NCBI RefSeq assembly: GCF_048773025.1
Contig: NC_133552.1
Span: forward strand, 15,863,001 to 15,927,000
Reading direction: 5' to 3'
Length of the DNA: 64,000 nt
Source: Camelus bactrianus
Lineage: Eukaryota > Chordata > Mammalia > Artiodactyla > Camelidae
Position 1 is the stretch's first letter. Each line of letters opens with the position of its first letter. Of this stretch, positions 11,531 to 23,721 are shown piece after piece. A model generated the notes under the pieces. That model was given only the letters and a program-made list of their open reading frames with translations. It was not told where the DNA came from and did not search any database. The position numbers were made by a program, and so were the translations under genes.

Positions 11531-12960
11531 CCTCACATCTCCTCTCACCTGGACTCTCTGGCTTAGTTGTCTACGTCCATACTCGGCTCTTTGTCCGGAT
11601 GGGACACCTCTTGATCTGTCACTGTGTGCAGAGAGCTGCTGTAAAGTGACATTTATCTTCTGCTAAGTAGCTCCAGGGGACCAAAAGTTAATCTTCAAAA
11701 CCTCAAGAGAGACAAAGAAGAAAGAGTTATTTTCCAGGAAGCCTGGCTTTTGAACAATGGTAGAGGCCCATCACAGTCCTGCCCTCAAAGTGACCCTGCA
11801 GGAAAGCCATTGTCTGTAAAGGCCAGAGCAAGAGTGGAGAGGTAAGAGGAGCCACCTGGACATCAGTGACCTCCTGGACCCCGGCTGTGGCCAGAGCATG
11901 GCTCCCAGGTGGCCGTGCTCCCCAGGAAAATTAGGTCAGCCGTCAGCGCACTGGAGTACGTCACCCCTTAGGGCAGGCTACGGAAATCATTTCCCACAAC
12001 CTCAACATCTGTGTTCTCCTTCCAAAAACTGCCCAGAGAAGTGTCTGTGCTAGCTCAGTGGGCAGGCTGCCCTCCCCTCTTGTTTACACCTCCCCTTTTA
12101 CCATCACCCTTCTCCCACTCCAGACCACATCTTCGCACATACGTGGTCTCAGTGTGTGAAAACGCGCACCAAAGAAACAGTGCAAAAGGCAGCTTCAGTT
12201 CTAAGAGAGAAGAGCCCCACGAGAGCAAACCAAAGGGAGCTTTCCCCGAGGAAATCCTAATGCGGTGGTGCTACCGTCAGCTGTGCTGCCCTAGCCACTC
12301 ACCTGCCTCGGGATCACAAACAAGAGTGCCACTGTTGCCACCAAAAAAATTTCTTGAATGGACAACAATCGAGGAAATTGTAATTTTTTCCTGTCAGAAA
12401 GCAATTCTGATGTGTCAACTGGCTTTGCCCACAAGGAGATAACAGAGGTACTTTTTCGTTAACTGGATGTGTTCAATCTGCAATTGTTGAAAGCACAGAA
12501 GATATGTAGGGAAGTTCATCATTTACAACTATTAAAGTGGTGATGCAAATCTAGATGTCCACTCTAAAACATGCAGGGTAGGGCACAGGCTTATCTGCAG
12601 TTATTTTATGGGGAAGGTCCCTGGACCTTCCAGGTCTCTCCAAACTAACCAGTGTTGGAAGTTTGTACAAACCACTGATCTGAAATTCTAGTTTTGCCCT
12701 GCAGAGGGCAACATTGGTAAAATGTTACGGGGCTGGAAAAAGGATTTTTTTTCTTTTTCCCTAGTGGTTCTTTTTAGGCTAACTTTCCTTTTTGGCCTTC
12801 AGACAATTTTAATTAGAATAAGAATGAGATTTAGCATTTGTGGGCTTGAGGAGAGAGTAACTGATCAGAGCAGAAAGGCCTCTGGGTCAGACACATTTTT
12901 CCAGGGCTGAAACAGTGGTATTATTTTTTGCATTTTTAAAAAAATCAATTTCTTAATTTC
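11531..12960. other. Unique intergenic DNA
   Basis: A 143-codon plus frame at 12011-12442 has no recognised domain or splice context. Nothing else is supported. Confidence 0.45.
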
Positions 12961-12962
12961 TA

Positions 12963-13015
12963 GAGTCTAACAGTGCCTGATACTAAGTGGGTGCTCAAAA
13001 AAGCGTTTGATGATT
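12963..13015 (+). repeat. L2 3' tail fragment, sense
   Basis: 'cagtgcctgatactaagtgg gtgctcaaaaaa' resembles the L2/MIR 3' tail 'cagtgcctggcacatagtag gtgctcaataaa'. Confidence 0.5.
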
Positions 13016-13019
13016 GGAC

Positions 13020-14540
13020 AGTCATGCTACTTCCAGCTCCAGAGAAGCGTTCGGTTAAACACGTAGTACAATTGTGTGTCTGCAAGACTCACGGGTGTGG
13101 TTCACCCCATCCCAGAAAGCCCAGCTCATTCAGATTGCTTGAGTCTAGCAGCGCCCAGAAGAGGCAGGCGCCACCTGTAATTAAAAAGGACTTCGACACT
13201 GGCTGACACGAAATGACCTGACTGTGACTATAGCTGTTTACAGTTCTTGTTGACTTCAGAGAATTATTTTCTGATGCCATTTCACTAAGAAAATCATGTG
13301 ATTTCCTTATAGTAAGTTAATTATTGCCAGGTCTTGAAGAAGTGGTCAAAAATTTACATTTAAGCCTATGGTATTAGATAAAGCATGTAGGCAAATAATC
13401 CACAGTTCCCGTTGAACACTGCTGTGTCAGGAGTTGAAAGCTTCTTCAAAGATGAGACAGGGAAGGAAGATGAGGTTGAGAGAAAAATCATGAAGTAGTG
13501 AGTTTTGAATCTGAGACGCCCAATTCCTCTTTCCAACAATGTGTCTGTCTACTCCCTGTGATGTCCCCCTACCGCCCCCTGCTAAGTGGCTACACACTTC
13601 TCTTTCTTGTAAAAACTGCCTTCAGGCAAATTTTAACTTGAGGGTTGGTTGCCTCCACTAAGGCATTTGAGTATTTGTTTAGTTGGAGTTGAAATAGAAA
13701 ATTTTGCTCCCCGTAGAAGGAATTCCAGTGCCAGGAACTGGTGTGGGAGGCAGCTTTTCCAGGCCGTGGGTTGTGCTGCTGGGACGTTTGGGCAGGTGTA
13801 ACAGCAGCACCACAGACTCCACTCAGCCCTTCTGCCCACTTGCCTGTGCCACGGAGCTGCTGAAACAGAATATCAATGTCAGGGGACCTGCTACTCTCAA
13901 GGAACTGAAAGTTACAGATGTAATCTACAGCAATAAAAACAACAAGATAGCTTTCCACTACCAGTCCTCTTGTGTTTTCTAAAATTGTGAGCATCTCAAA
14001 GTACTTACATGCATACCTGTGTGTGTTTGTGTGTGTATATACACATAAATATTGGACTATATATAGTATGTTAGATATACATATATTCACACACAATTGC
14101 AAAAATATAGGACTTACTATATCAGGAGCTGTATACCTTGCCAGGAAAGAATCTGTCATCACCAAGGCAAAGAGTTATTGATTAAACGCCCATGTTCACA
14201 TGACCTTTCCCTGCGCATACAAAACAGCCAGCAGCTCTTGCTGAGTTTACCATGTGTGTTAAACACCAGTGTGGGCCCTTCCATAAAGGCAAAGGCAAAG
14301 GCAGGCTGAGAGATGAACAGTGAGGGTTAGGCCATTCACCAGATTAATGAAGACACGCTCGCTCTGTGGTTGATGGAGACAAGCGTCCACACTGCCTGAC
14401 ATCACGGCCTGGCTGTGCTCTATTTCTTCACTGGATGTAGGCTAGTTATGATCCTGCCCCATTGGTAAACTGGCTTATTCATGGCACTGGCTTATTCTAG
14501 ACTAAACCACTGACTTCCTGTTTCCAGACGGTAACATCAA
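13020..14540. other. Unique intergenic DNA
   Basis: No gene recognised. A 191-codon minus frame (13590-14165) spans AT-rich TA/TG-type simple sequence around 14020-14095 and has no recognised domain, so I treat it as chance. Confidence 0.45.
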
Positions 14541-14542
14541 GT

Positions 14543-14900
14543 GCAATGGACAATACTTATGTCCTCCAAAAATTCCTATGTTGAAATTGTAACCCTCAAT
14601 GTGATGGTATTAGGAAGTGGGGCCTTTGGGAGACGGCATTTTTCTTGCATGATCATAATAGTGGATGGAGTCCGGATGCATGAAATTTGTGCCCTTAAAA
14701 AAGAGACCACGAAGAGCTCCCTCACCCCTTCTACCACATGAGGTCACAGCAAGAAGACAGTCATCTGTGAACTAGGAAGCAGGCCCTCATCAGACACTGA
14801 ATCTGCCAGTACCTTGCTCTCGGACTTCCCAGCCTCCAGACCTGTGGAAGACACCTTTCTGTTGTTTAGCCACCTGGTTCTGGGTTTGCCAAGTTCCCGC
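14543..14900 (+). mobile_element. MLT1-type solo LTR (ERVL-MaLR), sense
   Basis: Shows the MLT1 landmarks in order: 'cctatgttgaaattgtaacc', 'gatggtattaggaagtgggg', 'cacatgaggtcacagcaaga', 'ggacttcccagcctccagac' and 'ttctgttgtttagccacctg'. It is an old, broken solo LTR from the early mammalian MaLR burst, with no internal virus-derived part nearby. Confidence 0.85.
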
Positions 14901-16975
14901 AGCGGATAAAATCAGTCAGGGTCAAATCTTGATCTGACGAAAAAGAAGCCCATGTTCTTAACTGACTCTGTTATACCAGCTCCCTGGACACACTCAGTAA
15001 ATGTTTGTTGAGTGAAAAAATAAAAAAAGATCACATGAAGATCTTCAAAAAGAAGAGAAAGCTATTGCATCCTGTTGGTATCAGCCTTTATAAACAAGCA
15101 CCACTGGTAAATACAATATCCATGGTTACAGTTAAGGTATTGTTTCCATCTGTGTCTTGAAGGAAGGAAGGGAAGGGAGACGGGAAGGGGAGAGGAGCGG
15201 ACAGGAGTTAAAGTGGCTTTGAGTTTGTTGACATGTGTCCACTCTCTGTCCCACTAGGGAAATGGAGAGCCTGCTTTCTGGGAGAAAAGTCAGGCCATTC
15301 CCTGTGGCACATTTTCCCCCAAGAACAATTGGTTACTTCCTTTGGAAGGATACGTGTTATCCCTGCTGGTGGGTTTAAGCACCTGGTTTCAGGAAGGACT
15401 AGAAATTGGGAGATGTAATCTACCTCATTCTGAAGACTGTGGCAGGGCAGCTATAGGAAGTAGTTCCTTGCTCCACAAACCGGGAGGATTTCAACACTGG
15501 CCAGAATGACCTAAGGACCTTTCCTCTTTCCTGACCATGTGGCTGAATGCCCTCACTCTGGGGATTTGGGCAGGCTGGCTTCCTGGCCAGATGTTTCTCA
15601 TCCACACCTGTGGACCTTAGGAAACCAAGGGTGACCTCAGTAGGCGCAGCCTTGGTTTCCTTCCCATCACTGCCCTTGAGACGTGGAAATTGAATGAACT
15701 TCTATGCTGGGGCCATCCCCTCAAACAGGTCAGGGAGGGGAACTTCCTCACTTTATGGTCAGCGAGTCACCACCTGGCACCACCTCCTGGCATCACCTCC
15801 TGGCACATCTGATCAAAGGACAAGATCATCCAGGCACTGGGTCAGGCTGTTTCCTTACAGGACCCTGTGGTCGGGCTTATACTGCACGGTGCATCCAGAA
15901 GCAGATGATTTTGGTTCTCTAGTGATACTCCCAGAGCCAATGCTAGGTAAGGAAGCCACCCCGCCGGGGTCTTTGGCCATCAGATTAAGCCAGGGACCAT
16001 CAGAGAGCTTCCTTCATGCACTACATTTTCTTAGCCTCTCCTGAAAGTGCCATTTCTGAACTAGCTATTCATATACTGCCGCTTTTTGCTGCACAAACTA
16101 CAAGAACCCTTGTGTGATTGCTGCTGTACTGGTGCTACTGAGGTTGTGGCCCAGCTCAGCTGACAGCATCTGCCCCTCTTCCAGGCCTCTTAGGAGAAAC
16201 GTCTCTCAATTTGAACAACCAGAAAAATGTGTATTTCTCTTGAGTGTTGGCATGTTTTCTCTTCTGGACATTATGATTCCTCTAACTCAGAATTTCCCTC
16301 TTTGCTTTGGACACTGGGCAACTCAAAGCCAAATATGTTGCCCATTTCCAACAACTCGTACAGTACTGTAGAGCATGTATTTTCTGTACCTACTTTGCAC
16401 TTGTGTTCATCTATTTTCCCACCCTTGCTTTCTTTTTGCCTTAATTGCTTCGTCTCTCAGTTGTGGTTTATCACATTGGATAAGTCAGAGTAGGCCTGCT
16501 ACAGTCACAGATGACTTCAAAATCTCAATACAATAAGAGAGATTAAGCTCTCACTTGTCTTGAGTCTAATTTAGATATTACTTGGCGATTCCCCTCCACG
16601 TGGGGGACACAGGAACCCAGGTCCTTCAGCTCTGCCATTTTCAACATGTAGCCCTGCAGTGGCTACAAGAGATAGTAAGATAGAATGCACATGGGGTAAT
16701 TAACTCCTTCAACCTGGACATGACACACACCATTTCGCCAGAACCAGTCATCCAGACGCAAAGCTGCGGGAAAATACTGTTCCCAACTAGGCAGCCACTT
16801 CCCAAGAGCAACTCTACGAGGGAGTGAATGTGAATCCCAGGTAGTCAGCTATGGTCTCTGCCACACTCCCTAAATTCCTTCTTGGAACAGGGAAATTTAA
16901 CTCAGTAGACTTTAGATAAAAAGGAACTGTCTCCTCGTTGCCAAAGAACAGGACTGTCAATCAAGAAATAACCAA
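14901..16975. other. Mostly unique DNA
   Basis: A short L2-like tail occurs at about 14980-15025 ('ctcagtaaatgtttgttgag'). A 13-15 bp tandem motif 'caccacctcctggcatcacc' repeats at 15775-15808. No gene is supported; frames at 15694-16044 and 16114-16493 have no recognised domains. Confidence 0.45.
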
Positions 16976-16984
16976 AGACCTATG

Positions 16985-17110
16985 TGTGGATACTATGCTG
17001 GGTGTTGTGGGTGGTACAGAGGTCTGAATGATACAATTCTTGCCTCCAGGTTGATTACAGTGTTTCATGTACACCTTCCACACTTCTGCTTCCAAGTAGA
17101 GACGTAGCAG
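16985..17110 (-). repeat. L2 fragment, antisense
   Basis: 'atgctgggtgttgtgggtgg', 'caattcttgcctccaggttg' follows the inverted L2 order, but it is short and weak. Confidence 0.4.
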
Positions 17111-17324
17111 CCCTCAAAATCATTCCATGGTAGAGACATCATTCTACCAGGCTCTTTCCTGCCATCGTCAAACTCTGTAAAGGGAAGGGTCAGATGCAGC
17201 CAGGAGCTGGCTCTGCCTGTGGAATAAAAGAAAGTTCTTCTGTAGCTACCTTAAGGTGGCCAGTGGAAAGAAAGGAGGCAGGGACTTTTCATTTCTGGTC
17301 TTGGGTAGAGTTTAATTTCCTCCC

Positions 17325-17440
17325 ACCTGGATTCCTAACCTGTAAATTGGAGATAATGAGGTTTGCCTACCTTGCCTTCAGAATTAATTAGTGGTTATGG
17401 TTGCACTTTTCGCCTGCAGATGAAAGGCTTTTATGTGTGC
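17325..17440 (+). repeat. MIR fragment, sense
   Basis: 'cctaacctgtaaattggaga taatgaggtttgcctacctt' matches the MIR core segment. Confidence 0.55.
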
Positions 17441-18480
17441 CTCGTACATCATCTTCATTGCAATCATCATCACCACGATCATTACCTTGTGTCCCAAAGA
17501 TAAAGTGATGGAATTCCCACACAAAGCTTCCAAGAGACTCGATCTTTCTAAACTTTTCAACCTTCTCCTCTATGCTTTTTTTAAAGAACTACCCCACTTT
17601 CCCCTTCTTCGTGACCTTGCTGTCAAGGACTGAGAAAGTACGAGCTAGCCATAATTTCTTAGAGACCGATGTTTCACACACCTGAACTTGATGGTGACGT
17701 TCTCCCAGCAATCAAGCCTAGACGTTTCAACTAGACCCTAAACCCAGATGTAAGAGATATAACAGAAGCAGAGGGAAGGGGAAACTTTTCAAGAAACATT
17801 TTAAAAACATCTCAGAACTCTTCAAAAAATTATTTCCTTTTTAAAAATTTCCTCCCAGAATGTCTCACTATATAAATTGACCTTTTCTGTTTGCCTGATG
17901 ACATTAGAAAGATGAATATTATTTCCTCCCACATCCTTGAGGGCTTGTCAGTCTCTGAATTCAGTTAAAGCTCAAATTCTGATGTAAAAACTGGAGTCTT
18001 CCTGGGGAGGTGGACAGGGCTTTGGGTGACGTCCTGCTATTGAAAGTGGGAGCTAGGACCAGAGGTGCTGTGGGCTGTGAAGTGATGGGAGCAGAGCCAA
18101 GAAAATGAGGTCAGGTTATCACAGAAGAACCTAAAGTTGCCCTGGTACATAGATTTAGTGTTCCTGATCCGGTACCGAGTTGGCAATCCAATGGTGGTAC
18201 CTCGTTCCTGGGACCAGCTCAACCAGGGTCTTGATACTGCTGGGAAACCATTAAAATGGAGTCGTTTGCTAAAGCAGTGTAAACTTTTTCATGTAGCATT
18301 AATACAGGTACTTCTTCATTCTGAATTATCATTGAACTGTGAACGGTGGTCAGGATTGGAAGAGCTGGAGTGACTCAGCTACCCCTGTGATTCCAGCCCC
18401 AGCTTGTCTTGTCTCCAAGTGAGCAATGATAAGTTGCAAATTGAAGTTTTGGTTCTAAGTTCTTGGTGACTCACATGCTT
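17441..18480. other. Unique intergenic DNA
   Basis: No gene or confident repeat recognised. Confidence 0.45.
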
Positions 18481-18484
18481 AGTC

Positions 18485-18735
18485 AGGCAGTAACCATAAT
18501 AGCAAACATGTTTATAGCTCTTCCTGTGTGCTAGGCAATGTTCCACTCCCTTTGTATGAAATAAGGCCTTTAATCCACAGTCAACCCTAGCAAGCAATTT
18601 CAATGATGACCTCTACTTTAGAGATAAGGCAACTGAGGCAGGAAGGGTTTAAATGTCTTATCCAAGCTTTCATGGCCAGGCAGAGGCAGAGTCAGGATTT
18701 GAACCCAGGCTGTCTGTACCTGGAACCACTAAACT
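18485..18735 (-). repeat. MIR SINE, antisense, nearly full length
   Basis: Contains 'cttcctgtgtgctaggcaat', 'tagagataaggcaactgagg', 'cagaggcagagtcaggattt' and 'gaacccaggctgtctgtacc', a well-kept reverse complement of MIR over about 250 bp. This is the clearest MIR copy in the window. Confidence 0.9.
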
Positions 18736-19034
18736 ACTGTGCCCTTTTCTGTGTTGTGTAGCAATTCTCTGTGTCAGGAAGTTGGTCCTTATTCCTGAAC
18801 TATATTTAAATAATCTATTTTCTCCACAAGTTGGAATTTTCATACCTAGAGAAGATCTGCAAATACAATCAACCACACAAAGTAGGAAATATGGTGGAGG
18901 CCAGTAGGATGGATGCCACCTAGGGACCATGAGGTGCAGACAGAAATACATGCTGACGTTGGGAGTTAAAGGAGGGTGCTGAGGGCATGGGTCCAGTCCC
19001 TCTATGGCCAAGACAGTTTTTTTTTTTTTAAACT

Positions 19035-19183
19035 ACTCTAAACCAAGATGGAGATTTCTGTTGCTGATGAGAAAATCGCTCAGAAAATAGAACAAACAGA
19101 AAAGAGGTCTTTTCAACAAATGATGCTGGAACAACTTGATATCCACATGCAAAAAATAATAATAATAATCATCTAGGCATGGA
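19035..19183 (+). mobile_element. Older L1 ORF2 fragment, left part
   Basis: 'ggtcttttcaacaaatgatgctgg' and 'gatatccacatgcaaaaa' are L1 ORF2 landmarks. The same element resumes at 20474 after a younger L1 insertion, so this is the left half of a split old L1. It ends in the first copy of the younger element's target-site duplication (19167-19183). Confidence 0.85.
19167..19183. repeat. Target-site duplication, left copy
   Basis: 'aatcatctaggcatgga' matches the right copy at 20474-20490 in 16 of 17 bases. The pair brackets the young L1 exactly. Confidence 0.9.
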
Positions 19184-20473
19184 AGCTAGAACACTCCCTT
19201 ACACCATACACAAAAATAAACTCAAAATGGATCAAAGACTTAAACATAAGACAAGATACAATAAACCTCCTAGAAGAAAATACAGGCAAAACATTATCTC
19301 ACATACATCTCAAAAATGTTCTCCTAGAATAGTCTACTCAAGCAATAGAAATAAAAGCAAGAATAAACAAATGGGACCCAATGAAACTTACAAGCTTCTG
19401 CACAGCAAAGGAAACCATAAGTAAAACAAAAAGACAACCTACAGAATGGGAGAAAATTTTTGCAAATGAAACTGACAAAGGCTTGATCTCCAGAATATAT
19501 AAGCAGCTCATATGACTTAATAAGAAAAAAACCAACAACCTAATCCAAAAATGGGCAGAAGACCTAAACAAGCAATTCTCCAAGGAAGAAATACAAATGA
19601 TCAATAGGCACATGAAAAAATGCTCAATATCACTAATTATCAGAGAAATGCAAATCAAAACCACAATGAGGTTTCACCTCATGCTAGTCAGAATGGCCAT
19701 CATTCAAAAGTCCACAAGTGACAAATGCTGGAGAGGCTGTGGAGAAAATGGAACCCTCCTCCACTGCTGGTGGGAATGCAGTTTGGTGCAGCCACTGTGG
19801 AAAACAGTATGGAGATTCCTCAAAAGACTAGGAATAGACTTACCATATGACCCAGGAATCCCGCTCCTGGGCATATATCCAGAAGGGACCCTACTTCAAG
19901 ATGACACCTGCACCCCAATGTTCATAGCAGCACTATTTACAATAGCCAAGACATGGAAATGTCCATCAACAGATGACTGGATAAAGAAGAAGTGGTATAT
20001 TTATACAATGGAATACTATTCAACCATAAAAACCGACAACATAATGCCATTTGCAGCAACACGGATGCTCCTGGGGAACGTCATTCTAAGTGAAGTAAGC
20101 CAGAAAGAGAAAGAAAAATACCATATGAGATCACTCTTATGTGGAATCTAAAACAAACAAACAAACAAACAAACAAAACAAACAACCTAAATACAAAACA
20201 GAAACAGACTCATAGACATAGAATACAAACATGGTTGCCAAGGGGGCGGGGGGTGGGAAGGGACAGGTTGGGATTTCAAAATGTAGAATAGATAAGCAAG
20301 ATTGTACTGTGTAGCACAGGGAAATGTATACAAGATCTAATGGTAGCTCACAGAGAAAACAATGTGACAATGAATATATATATATGTTCATGTATGACTG
20401 AAAATTGGGCTTTACACTGGAATTTGACACAACATTGTAAAATGATTATAAATCAATAAAAAATGTTTAAAAA
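19184..20473 (+). mobile_element. Young 5'-truncated L1 with poly(A)-type end
   Basis: This 1.29 kb element begins inside ORF2 and ends 'tataaatcaataaaaaatgt' plus a short A tail. The last 184 codons of ORF2 (19597-20151) form an open frame ending at the natural ORF2 stop. That frame includes the conserved Cys/Trp-rich C-terminal motif (C at CWRGCG, then HCWWEC). Upstream of it the frame is closed. The 3' UTR has a G-rich patch (about 20235-20265) typical of L1. The 3' end resembles L1 of non-ruminant artiodactyls. The reverse transcriptase domain is missing, so it cannot mobilise itself. Confidence 0.93.
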
Positions 20474-20490
20474 AATCATCTGGGCATGGA
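20474..20490. repeat. Target-site duplication, right copy
   Basis: 'aatcatctgggcatgga' is the partner of 19167-19183, with one mismatch. It dates the insertion as fairly recent relative to its host L1. Confidence 0.9.
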
Positions 20491-21865
20491 TTTTACACTT
20501 TTCACAAAAATTAACTCAGAATGAGTCAGAGACAAATGGAAATGCAAAACTATAAAACTTATAGAAGATAACATAGGAGAAGATCTAGGTGACCTTGGGT
20601 GTGGCATAACTTTTTAAATAGAACACCAAAGGCACAATCCACATTGATGTCAGACTTCATTAAAATCAAAATCTTCTACTCCGTAAAAGACACTGTAAGG
20701 CACATGAGAAGGCAAGTCACAGACTGGGAGAAAATATTTGGAAAACACGGATCTGATGAAGGGACTTATATTCAAAAGATACAAAGAACTCATAAACTCA
20801 ACAATAAGAAAAAAAACTCACCCAATTTAAAATAGGCGAAAGATCTGAATAGACACCTCACCAAAGAAGATATACAGGTGACAAATAAGCGTATGAAAAG
20901 ATATTCCACACCATATGTCATTAGGGAATTGCAAATTAAAACTAGAATGATATACCGCTACACACCTTAGTAGAATATCTAAAATAAAATAAAAATAAAA
21001 AAAACTAACAACACCAAATTCTGGAAAGGATGCAGAACAGCAGAAACCCTCATTCACTGCTGGTAGGATGCAAAATGGTACAGCCACTTCGAAAGACTGT
21101 TTGGCAGTTTCTTAAAAAGCTAAACACAGATGTATGTCAATAAATCTGGAAAACAAAACAAAACACAGTCTTGCCGTAAGATTTAGCAGTCATGCTACTA
21201 GATGTTTACTCAAATGAGTTGAAAATGTGTGTCTACACAAAAACCTATACTTGAATTTTATAGCAGCTTTATTCATAATTGTCAAAACTTTGAAGCAACC
21301 AAGATGTCTAATAGATGAATAGATGAATAAACTGTGATACATCCAGATAATGGAATATTATTCAGTGTTAAAAAGAAATGAGCTATCAAGCCATAAACAG
21401 TCATGGAAGAACCTTAAATGCATATTGCTAGGTGAAAGAAGCCAATCTAAAAAGGCTACATACTATATGATTCCAATTATGTGATATCCTGAAAAAGGGC
21501 AAAAACTATAGAGATAGTGGGGAGAAAAAATCAGCAGTTGCCAAGGGCTTGTTGGAAGGAGAGAGGGATGTAAGTGGAACACAGGTGATTTTTAGGGCAG
21601 TGAAACTATTGTGTGTACTACTGTCCTGGTGGGTACATGACATGTATTTGTCAAAACTCATAGACCTGTACTACACAAAGAGTGAACCCCAATGAAAACT
21701 GTGGACTCTAGTTGACAACAATGTGTTAATATTGGTTTATCGGTTACAACAAATGTACTACACTAATGGGGAAACTGAGGCAGGGAATGGCTAGGAAAAG
21801 GGAAACTTTTATACAATCTGCTTAATTTTTCTATAACTAAAATTGCTTTTAAAGGTAGAGTCTTA
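20474..21865 (+). mobile_element. Older L1 ORF2 and 3' UTR, right part
   Basis: Continues the split L1: 'cagactgggagaaaatattt', 'ccaagatgtctaatagatga', 'aatggaatattattcagtgt' and the 3' UTR 'tgggtacatgacatgtattt'. It ends near 'ttctataactaaaattgctt'. It carries many stops and indels and is much older than the inserted copy. Confidence 0.88.
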
Positions 21866-21869
21866 ACTA

Positions 21870-22990
21870 GAATAAAAGATAAAGAGGGGAGATATGAAAG
21901 ACAAGAAAGTTAGAGGATTAATTCAGAAAATTCAACATCTGACTCATCATTGTAAAGATACAAATACCATAAGGACAGGGATTTTTGTTTCTTTAGTTCA
22001 CTGTTATGTCCCAAGACCCTAGAACTGTTCTTGACATAAAATAGAGCTCTATAAAATATAAAGCAATACTAGTTTTTTTGGAGAAAAAGCAGAGAAAATG
22101 GAAAGGACACATTTATCAAGGAAATAATGCATTTCCCAGAACTGAAGTATTCTCAGATACAGAAAAATAAATGAAAAAGCCTTAACAAGGCGCAGCACTG
22201 GGGAGCCTCAGGACACCAGTGATAAGGAAAAGATCCTGCAGGTTTATAGAAAAGTCCAAGAAAGAGTGTCATTGGATTTCTTGACACCACCAAAAGCTAG
22301 AAGGGAATGGAGAAAGGTCTTCAAGATTTTGAGGGAAATTTTCTCCAACCTAGAGTTTGATGCCTTGCTAAACTATCAATTAAATATTAAGGTAAAAATA
22401 AAGCCTTTTTCAGATCAGTAACGGCTTTAAATTTTCCCATCCAGCAACTCCTTCTGAGAAGGTTCCAGAAAGATGTGCTCCACCAAAGTAAGGAAGTAAA
22501 CCATGAAAGAGGAAGATGCAGATTCTAGGAAATGGGCTCTAACACAGAATGAGGGCAAAGGGAATTCCCAGGGTGCTGGAGAAGAGATGTCAGAGTCACA
22601 GCTGGGCAGCAGGCCCAGTGAGCAGCCAGTCCCAACTGGAGCAGGAGGACAGAGAGGTCTCTATTAAAAAAAAAAAGTGAATATATGTACATATTCGTAA
22701 TCATGTAGATACCAAATACTAACCCCAATGTGAGAAATGTCTATATTGGGAGGCAGAGAGTAGAGAAGGGAAGGTGGAAATTAACTAAATCACTCCTTCT
22801 ACAGTAAAAAGTGAACAAATAAAGCTTACCATTGAAAGATTAATAAATTGCAAAATAGCATTTTTGGTTAAAGTATGGAGATAAATACCTTGAAAAAAAA
22901 TCAGCAGTTTCCTGTAGGGAGAAGGCCTCAGGATGGAGAGGGGAGCAGAAAGCTGTATCTCTCATTATAAATAAGCTTCATAGTCTTACT
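21870..22990 (+). mobile_element. HAL1-like / ancient L1 element, sense
   Basis: 'catttcccagaactgaagta', 'cttgacaccaccaaaagcta gaagggaatgg', 'caacctagagtttgatgcct', 'ctaaactatcaattaaatat' and 'gatgtgctccaccaaagtaa' follow the HAL1/L1M order. A short L2-like 3' tail (about 21975-22055: 'agggatttttgtttctttag ttcactg') lies inside its left part. No intact frame. Confidence 0.65.
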
Positions 22991-23690
22991 TCGTCTGCTG
23001 AAACCACGACATGTATTCTACTGCAAAAATATAAATTGGATTTAACAAAAAAAGAAATGGAAGAAGGAGAAGGAAGAGAAGTTGTAATGGCAACTCCAAA
23101 AGGGCTCGAGCAGGGTCCTTCTTGCTGCCTGCTGGTCGTATTGAGGCTAGAGAGGGAGGTACAGGTGGCCCATCCCAAAGTCCTCCTCTTTCCCAGAGAC
23201 ACAGGGCCCAGGCCGTGTCTGGGGTGGTGTAGTAGGTTCATTTCTGTACCTCAGCTGCATGATTTTTGGTCTTTGTTTCTGTGCTCTCTGCATCTCTGAG
23301 TCCATTGCCGGTTTGAAAATGCTTTAAATCCTACAGTGGCACGAGGAGCAGATTCAGCTTTTATGGGACCTAAAACTTAAATGACTTGGGGGATCCTCTC
23401 GAAGAAAAATAACACAAAAAATGTATCTATCATTATCATTTAGAATGAGAAAATATATCACAATAATTTACAAAGTTTTAAAAGCTGTTAAATACCAAAA
23501 CCCTAAAAAATCCAGAAAAGTGACATCGCATTTTACTGATTAACTATCTGACACACTTCTAAAATAATTTTTTTCCCATATTGTTTTGTGTAATCATTGA
23601 TCACCTTTCCATGTGACAATATTGTGTCATATTTTCTCTGGAGAGAATAGAAAGATAATTCAGTCTTCCCTCTAGCAATTGACTGAAGTC

Positions 23691-23721
<31 letters not shown>

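Noticed and set aside
14020-14095. TA/TG-rich stretch as a possible tRNA or hairpin gene
   Set aside because: Simple-sequence composition only; no A/B box or cloverleaf.
13590-14165. 191-codon minus-strand frame
   Set aside because: Spans TA/TG-rich low-complexity DNA and has no recognisable domain, promoter or splice context.
19597-20151. 184-codon frame as a host gene
   Set aside because: It is the C-terminal end of L1 ORF2 inside a 5'-truncated L1.
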